From the NCBI GenBank assembly GCA_035761805.1, contig DASTQL010000031.1, positions 1 to 19,508 on the forward strand: a stretch of DNA of 19,508 nt, written 5' to 3'. A program made the translations under genes and the position numbers. This document shows positions 15,490 to 19,508 of this stretch, one piece after another. The notes below the pieces were generated by a model. It worked only from the letters and a program-made list of their open reading frames with translations. It was not told the origin of the DNA and ran no database searches. How positions within the stretch are numbered: position 1 is the stretch's first letter; the number at the start of each line of letters is the position of its first letter. This DNA is from DASTQL01 sp035761805 (GTDB lineage Bacteria; Actinomycetota; Actinomycetes; Jiangellales; Jiangellaceae).

Positions 15490-16191
15490 ATGCGTGTTCG
15501 ACGTCTCCTGGCTGCCCTGCCGCTGGTGGCAGCGGCACTGCTAGCAGCCCAGCCTGCGTACGCACAGGTCGAGTTGCCCGACGACTGCGCGGTGCCACCG
15601 TTCGTCGACCTTTCGCAGTACAACATCATCATCGGCACAAACCAGTCGGAGGTGCTGCGGGGGACGAACGGGCCCGACTTCATCTGCGCCCTGCTCGGCG
15701 ACGACGTCATCTTCGGTCGCGGTGGTGGCGATCTGATCCTCGGTGACACCACCACGTTCTTCGGCATCGTCGACGCTGAAGGAGGCAACGACACCGTCTT
15801 CGCCGGCGCGGGCGACGACGAGATCCTCCCGGGCCCGGGCAACGATGTCGTGCACGGGGAGGACGGCAACGACTTCCTCGCGCTGGCGGTGGGGAACGAC
15901 ATCGGCCATGGCGGGCCCGGCGCAGACTCGATCATCGGCGGCTTCGGACGCGATGTGATCAACGGCGGTGCCGGCGAGGACTTCCTCGCGGGCGGGCCGG
16001 ACAACGACGTGATCAACGGCGGCCCGGGCGACGACTTCCTGGCCGGGGAGCTCCCGCCGGACTCCGACCCTCCGCCACCCGGCGTCGAGCTCCCGCCGCC
16101 TGCGACGAACGACGTCTGCGTCGGCGCGGGTGGCTTCGATGTCGTCTTCGAGTGCGACGTCACCGCCGCGATCGAGGCGGTCGAGGGCTGA
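15490..16191 (+). CDS. secreted RTX-type calcium-binding repeat protein
   Basis: A 233-residue exported protein. Seen: a signal peptide at 1-26 (MRVRR, hydrophobic core LLAALPLVAAALLAA, cleavage near AYA-Q). From about residue 45 there are RTX/hemolysin-type nonapeptides of GGxGxDxux type, such as GRGGGDLIL, GEDGNDFLA, GGAGEDFLA and GGPGDDFLA, which fold as a calcium-loaded parallel beta-roll. Then comes a Pro/Asp-rich linker (PPDSDPPPPGVELPPP) and a C-terminal cap with NDVCVGAGGFDVVFECD. Four cysteines lie outside the core repeats (DDC, FIC, DVC, FEC), plausibly two disulfides. The start is ATG 15490. No catalytic domain is present, so a surface or matrix structural or ion-buffering role is more likely than a toxin. 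Several stretches have lower GC than neighbours. Confidence 0.9.
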   Translation: MRVRRLLAALPLVAAALLAAQPAYAQVELPDDCAVPPFVDLSQYNIIIGTNQSEVLRGTNGPDFICALLGDDVIFGRGGGDLILGDTTTFFGIVDAEGGNDTVFAGAGDDEILPGPGNDVVHGEDGNDFLALAVGNDIGHGGPGADSIIGGFGRDVINGGAGEDFLAGGPDNDVINGGPGDDFLAGELPPDSDPPPPGVELPPPATNDVCVGAGGFDVVFECDVTAAIEAVEG

Positions 16192-16210
16192 CCACCCTGG
16201 CCTGACGCCC

Positions 16211-16245
16211 CGACCCCGGGTCCGCGACGTGCGGACCCGGGGTCG
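16211..16245. terminator. 15-bp perfect terminator hairpin after the RTX gene
   Basis: CGACCCCGGGTCCGC (16211-16225) pairs perfectly with GCGGACCCGGGGTCG (16231-16245) around a GACGT loop, 19 nt after the stop codon. Position and stability strongly suggest transcription termination. Confidence 0.8.
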
Positions 16246-16320
16246 TCGCTCGGACCGGCCGGCCCGACGCTCGGTTCCTCGGCATGGACGTGAGACGACC
16301 CGTTCGAGACGTGGACCGTC

Positions 16321-16383
16321 ATGGAGACGCTGCTCGGGACGATCGGCTTCGCCATCGCATGGGTGTTGAGCGCCGTCGTGTGA
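16321..16383 (+). CDS. possible 20-residue membrane peptide
   Basis: ATG 16321 opens a 20-codon frame reading METLLGTIGFAIAWVLSAVV and ending TGA 16381-16383. It is almost entirely hydrophobic and could span the membrane once. It lies after the RTX terminator and 49 nt before the MFS gene. Against it: no good ribosome site is seen and the length is so short that chance is a serious alternative. If real, it could be an MFS-associated micropeptide or a leader peptide. No family recognised. Confidence 0.25.
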   Translation: METLLGTIGFAIAWVLSAVV

Positions 16384-16420
16384 CCCGCTCCGGGTAGTCC
16401 CGCGCCGGGTCGTCCGCCGC

Positions 16421-16426
16421 TACCGT
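16421..16426 (+). promoter_or_regulatory. -10 TACCGT placing a leaderless start for the MFS gene
   Basis: TACCGT ends 6 nt before GTG 16433, and no ribosome-binding sequence lies between. The same hexamer serves the RTX promoter candidate. This spacing supports a leaderless mRNA and decides the GTG start over the ATG two codons later. The -35 is weak. Confidence 0.45.
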
Positions 16427-16432
16427 CTGGCC

Positions 16433-18076
16433 GTGGCGATGGATGCGACGGCTCAGCGGACGGCGGCCGGTGGGGTGCTCCTCACCCTGGCCTCGGCACA
16501 GTTCCTCATGACGCTGGACAGCTCGGTGATGAACGTGTCGATGGCGACTGTCGCCAACGACGTGGGCACCACCATCACCGGGATCCAGACCGCCATCACC
16601 CTCTACACGCTGGTGATGGCCACCCTCATGATCACGGGTGGCAAGATCGGCACGATCATCGGGCGGCGCCGGGCCTTCTCGATCGGGTGCGTCATCTACG
16701 GCGTGGGGTCGCTGACGACGGGTCTGGCGCCCAACCTGCCCGTCCTGATCCTCGGCTGGTCGTTCCTCGAGGGGGTCGGCGCCGCGCTGATCATGCCGGC
16801 GATCGTGGCGCTCGTGGCCAGCAACTTCGCGCAGCCGGACCGACCCCGCGCGTACGGGCTGGTGGCGGCGGCCGGCGCGATCGCGGTCGCCGTCGGGCCG
16901 TTGCTGGGTGGTGCGGCCACCACGTACGGCTCCTGGCGGTGGGTCTTCTTCGGCGAGGTGGGCGTCGTCCTGGTCATCCTGGCCCTGTCCCGACGGGTCG
17001 CGGATGCGCCGCCGGAGGGGCCCGCGAAGCTCGATCTCGTCGGCACCCTGCTCTCCGTGGTCGGCCTGGGCACAGCCGTGTACGGGGTGCTGCGGTCGAG
17101 CGAGTGGGGCTGGCTGCTCCCCAAGGAGGGCGGCCCGTCGCTCTTCGGTCTCTCGCCGACCTTCTGGTGCGTCCTCACCGGTCTCTTCGTGGTCTGGCTG
17201 CTGGTCCGGTGGGAGTACCGGGTCGCCCAGCGTGGTGGCGAGCCGCTCGTGCAGCCGGGGATGCTACGCAACCCGCAGCTGGCCGCGGGGCTGACGATGT
17301 TCGGCTTCCAGTTCCTGCTGCAGGCGGGCATCTTCTTCGTCGTCCCGCTCTTCCTGTCCGTCGTCCTCGAGCTGTCCGCCATCGAGACCGGCCTGCGCAT
17401 CCTGCCGCTGTCCGTCTCGCTGCTCGTCGCGGCCACGGGAATCCCAAGGTTCCGGCCCGACGCGTCGCCTCGCCGGGTCGTCCGCGCGGGCATGCTGCTC
17501 ATCCTCGCCGGGATCCTGGCGCTGCTCGGCGGCATCACGCTCGACGCCAACGCGGCGGTCGTGGCAGTGCCGATGCTGCTCGTGGGCCTGGGCATCGGGG
17601 CGCTCGCCTCGCAGCTGGGCAGCGTGACCGTCTCGTCCGTCCCGACCGAGCAGAGCGGTGAGGTGGGTGGCCTGCAGAACACCGCGACCAACCTCGGGGC
17701 GTCGCTCGGCACGGCCCTGGCCGGATCGGTCCTCATCACCGTGCTCACCACGACCCTCGTCGCGGGCATCCAGGAGAATCCCGACGTCCCCGACGACGTC
17801 AAACAGCAGGCGAGCGTGGAGCTCGCCTCGGGTGTCCCCTTCCTCTCCGACACCGCCCTCGAGGAGGCCCTGGTCGACGCCGGCGAGAGCGACGAGGTAA
17901 CCCAGGCGGTGCTCGAAGACAACCGGGAGGCCCGCATCCGCGGTCTGGACGCGGCGCTCGCCGTCCTCGCCCTGCTCGCGATCTTGTCGCTCTTCTTCAC
18001 CGGGCGCATCCCCAGCAGACAACCGGGCAGCGCCGAGGCCGAGGACGCGGCCCGGCAGGAGGAGCCCGCCGGCTGA
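16433..18076 (+). CDS. MFS drug:proton antiporter, DHA2 (14-TM) family
   Basis: A 547-residue inner-membrane exporter. Seen: FLMTLDSSVMNVSMATVAND in the first membrane segment (the DHA2 LDxTVVNVALP motif), and GGKIGTIIGRRRAF between segments 2 and 3 (motif A, with glycine where the conserved Asp often sits). GWSFLEGVGAALIMPAIVALV and VAVGPLLGGAATTYGSWRWVFF correspond to motif C in segment 5. About fourteen hydrophobic segments follow, a periplasmic loop of roughly 60 residues precedes the last one, and the tail is charged and cytosolic. Relatives export dyes, quaternary ammonium compounds or antibiotics; the substrate here is unknown. Start GTG 16433, from the leaderless promoter geometry. 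No TetR or MarR repressor gene is adjacent, which is unusual for drug exporters. Confidence 0.9.
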   Translation: MAMDATAQRTAAGGVLLTLASAQFLMTLDSSVMNVSMATVANDVGTTITGIQTAITLYTLVMATLMITGGKIGTIIGRRRAFSIGCVIYGVGSLTTGLAPNLPVLILGWSFLEGVGAALIMPAIVALVASNFAQPDRPRAYGLVAAAGAIAVAVGPLLGGAATTYGSWRWVFFGEVGVVLVILALSRRVADAPPEGPAKLDLVGTLLSVVGLGTAVYGVLRSSEWGWLLPKEGGPSLFGLSPTFWCVLTGLFVVWLLVRWEYRVAQRGGEPLVQPGMLRNPQLAAGLTMFGFQFLLQAGIFFVVPLFLSVVLELSAIETGLRILPLSVSLLVAATGIPRFRPDASPRRVVRAGMLLILAGILALLGGITLDANAAVVAVPMLLVGLGIGALASQLGSVTVSSVPTEQSGEVGGLQNTATNLGASLGTALAGSVLITVLTTTLVAGIQENPDVPDDVKQQASVELASGVPFLSDTALEEALVDAGESDEVTQAVLEDNREARIRGLDAALAVLALLAILSLFFTGRIPSRQPGSAEAEDAARQEEPAG

Positions 18077-18117
18077 GGCCACTCGGCCCGCCTGCTCACG
18101 GACCGCAGCACCCGCCG

Positions 18118-18123
18118 TACGGT
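18118..18123 (+). promoter_or_regulatory. possible -10 (TACGGT) for the GH3 gene
   Basis: TACGGT lies 38 nt before ATG 18162. No clear -35 is present. It sits in the loop between 9-bp inverted arms (18085-18093 and 18125-18133), which could be a weak MFS terminator or an operator. Tentative. Confidence 0.3.
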
Positions 18124-18161
18124 GAGGCGGGCCCCGATCACCCGCGACGCGAGGAGCGGCG

Positions 18162-19508
18162 ATGACCCCGCACGATGCGCACGGCCTGGACGTCGATGCC
18201 GCGCTCGCGACGATGACGCTCGAGGAGAAGGCTTCGCTGTGCCTGGGATCGGACTTCTGGCACACGGCTGCCGTGGAGCGGGTGGGAGTGCCGTCGGTGA
18301 TGCTGGCCGACGGACCACACGGACTGCGCAAGCAGCCCGAGGGCGGTGACCATGTCGGCCTCGGCGGCAGCGTTCCCGCGACCTGCTTCCCGACCGCTGC
18401 CGCTCTGGGCTCCTCGTGGGACGCCGATCTCGTACGGCGGGTGGGCGAGGCCCTCGGCCGGGAGACCCGGGCCGAACGAGTCTCGGTCCTCCTCGGGCCC
18501 GGCATCAACATCAAGCGCTCGCCGCTGTGCGGCCGCAACTTCGAGTACCTGTCGGAGGACCCGCTGCTCTCCGGCGCGCTGGGCGCCGCGATGGTCGCGG
18601 GGGTGCAGAGCCAGGGCGTCGGCGCGTCGCTGAAGCACTACGCGGCCAACAACCAGGAGACCGACCGGCTGCGGGTCAGCGCCGACGTGGACGAACGGCC
18701 GCTGCGGGAGATCTACCTGGCCGGCTTCGAGCACGTGGTCACTCGCGCGCAACCGTGGACGGTGATGTGCGCCTACAACCGGGTCAACGGCACGTACGCC
18801 TCCCAGCACCGCTGGCTGCTCACGGAGGTGCTGCGCGAGGAGTGGGGCTTTCGGGGGCTGGTGGTCTCGGACTGGGGCGCGGTCGCGGACCGGGTGGCCG
18901 CGCTCTCCGCCGGCCTGGACCTGGAGATGCCGCCGAACCTCGGCGTGAGCGACGCTGCCCTGGTGGCTGCGGTGCGTTCGGGTGAGCTGGACGAGGCCGC
19001 GCTCGACACCGCCGTACGGCGGGTTCTCGAGCTCGTGGCGCGTGCCCAGCCGGCCCTGGCGGACCCCGGGGAGGTCGACGTCGAGGCGCACCACGAGCTG
19101 GCCCGGCAGGCGGCACGGGAGTCGGCGGTGCTGCTCAAGAACGAGGGTTCAGCGCTGCCGCTGTCGCTCGGCACCGGACAGACGCTGGCGGTCGTCGGTG
19201 AGATGGCTCGGACGCCCCGCTACCAGGGCGCAGGGAGTTCGCAGGTCGTCCCCACCCGGCTCGACGCGGCGCTCCACCAGCTGGAGGCGCTCGTCCCCGA
19301 CGGCGTGACGGTGCGCTTCGCCCCCGGCTACGGGCTGGGGTCGGCCGAGCCGGACGATGCTCTCGTGGCCGAGGCGGTGCAGGCGGTCCGGGGCGCCGAC
19401 GCGGTCGTCGTCCTCCTCGGCCTTCCGGCCGAGGAGGAGTCGGAGGGTTTCGACCGCACGCACATGGACCTGCCCGACGACCAGACGGCACTGCTTGCAG
19501 CCGTGGCC
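18162..19508 (+). CDS. glycoside hydrolase family 3 beta-glucosidase-like enzyme, 3' part outside window
   Basis: The first 449 residues of a GH3 enzyme; the frame is open at the window edge. Seen: LTLEEK-type opening (MTLEEKASLCLGSDFW), VMLADGPHGLRKQ, FPTAAALGSSWD, LLGPGINIKRSPLCGRNFEYLSEDP, and SLKHYAANNQETDR with the substrate-binding Lys-His pair. CAYNRVNGTYAS is followed by GLVVSDWGAV with the catalytic nucleophile Asp237. The second alpha/beta sandwich domain starts near residue 320 (ARESAVLLKNEGSALPL) and includes YQGAGSSQV. There is no signal peptide, so it acts on imported oligosaccharides in the cytosol. The start is ATG 18162, with GAGGAG 6 nt upstream. The substrate may be a beta-glucoside; N-acetyl-hexosaminidase of the NagZ type is unlikely because the NagZ His-Asp loop (KHFPGHG) is absent. 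Confidence 0.9.
   Translation, partial: MTPHDAHGLDVDAALATMTLEEKASLCLGSDFWHTAAVERVGVPSVMLADGPHGLRKQPEGGDHVGLGGSVPATCFPTAAALGSSWDADLVRRVGEALGRETRAERVSVLLGPGINIKRSPLCGRNFEYLSEDPLLSGALGAAMVAGVQSQGVGASLKHYAANNQETDRLRVSADVDERPLREIYLAGFEHVVTRAQPWTVMCAYNRVNGTYASQHRWLLTEVLREEWGFRGLVVSDWGAVADRVAALSAGLDLEMPPNLGVSDAALVAAVRSGELDEAALDTAVRRVLELVARAQPALADPGEVDVEAHHELARQAARESAVLLKNEGSALPLSLGTGQTLAVVGEMARTPRYQGAGSSQVVPTRLDAALHQLEALVPDGVTVRFAPGYGLGSAEPDDALVAEAVQAVRGADAVVVLLGLPAEEESEGFDRTHMDLPDDQTALLAAVA

Noticed and set aside
15670..16060. Tandem repeats in the RTX gene as a DNA-level repeat array
   Set aside because: The periodicity is at the protein level (nine-residue beta-roll turns) and the DNA copies are diverged; it is explained by the coding sequence.
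18085..18133. Inverted repeat upstream of the GH3 gene as a LacI-type operator
   Set aside because: The arms are 9 bp apart by a 31-nt loop and do not resemble the compact palindromes of LacI-family sites; no LacI gene is in the window.

Overview
The window is about 71% GC by eye, uses GTG as well as ATG starts, and packs genes tightly with many GTGA/ATGA stop-start overlaps. Gene content (metP/metS pair, class II fba followed by a DUF3151 gene, a DasR/NagR-type regulator, likely leaderless genes) points to a chromosomal segment of an actinobacterium, most likely Nocardioidaceae (Nocardioides-like). That family placement is inference. I see no rRNA, tRNA, CRISPR or intact mobile element.

Left part (1-3616): the 5' portion of a HAD-IIA hydrolase gene (minus), a divergent CoA-disulfide reductase-type flavoprotein gene, then a two-gene sodium-coupled amino-acid importer (metP and a 36-residue metS).

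Central part (3626-9666): a divergent N-acetylglucosamine (GlcNAc) regulon. Reading left are nagA, a SIS-domain sugar-phosphate isomerase/deaminase, PTS EIIB, PTS EIIA and a small HAD phosphatase, all overlapping. Reading right are a GntR/UTRA regulator and a NagE-type EIIC. The 130-bp gap between the two arms holds a DasR-like palindrome lying on the divergent promoters. GlcNAc would enter as GlcNAc-6-P through the split EIIA/EIIB/EIIC, be deacetylated by NagA, and then be converted to fructose-6-P by the SIS enzyme. No classical NagB is present in the window.

General PTS and glycolysis (9667-14204): a 24-bp-stem hairpin, ptsI (Enzyme I), a 756-bp gene-poor stretch with the frameshifted tail of a probable LVIVD-type beta-propeller gene, ptsH (HPr, minus), and a divergent fba-DUF3151 pair. 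All phosphotransfer proteins needed for GlcNAc uptake are therefore encoded within about 8.3 kb, next to a downstream glycolytic enzyme.

Right part (14205-19508): a regulator with a TrmB-like N-terminal and LuxR-like C-terminal helix-turn-helix, a secreted RTX-type calcium-binding protein with a strong terminator, a possible 20-residue membrane peptide, a DHA2-type MFS exporter, and the first 449 codons of a GH3 beta-glucosidase.

Most of the window is recognisable metabolism. The points most worth a second look are the nag/PTS arrangement with its operator, the SIS enzyme in place of NagB, the two tiny membrane proteins, the decayed locus between ptsI and ptsH, the long hairpin, and the excess of the palindrome CGTACG.
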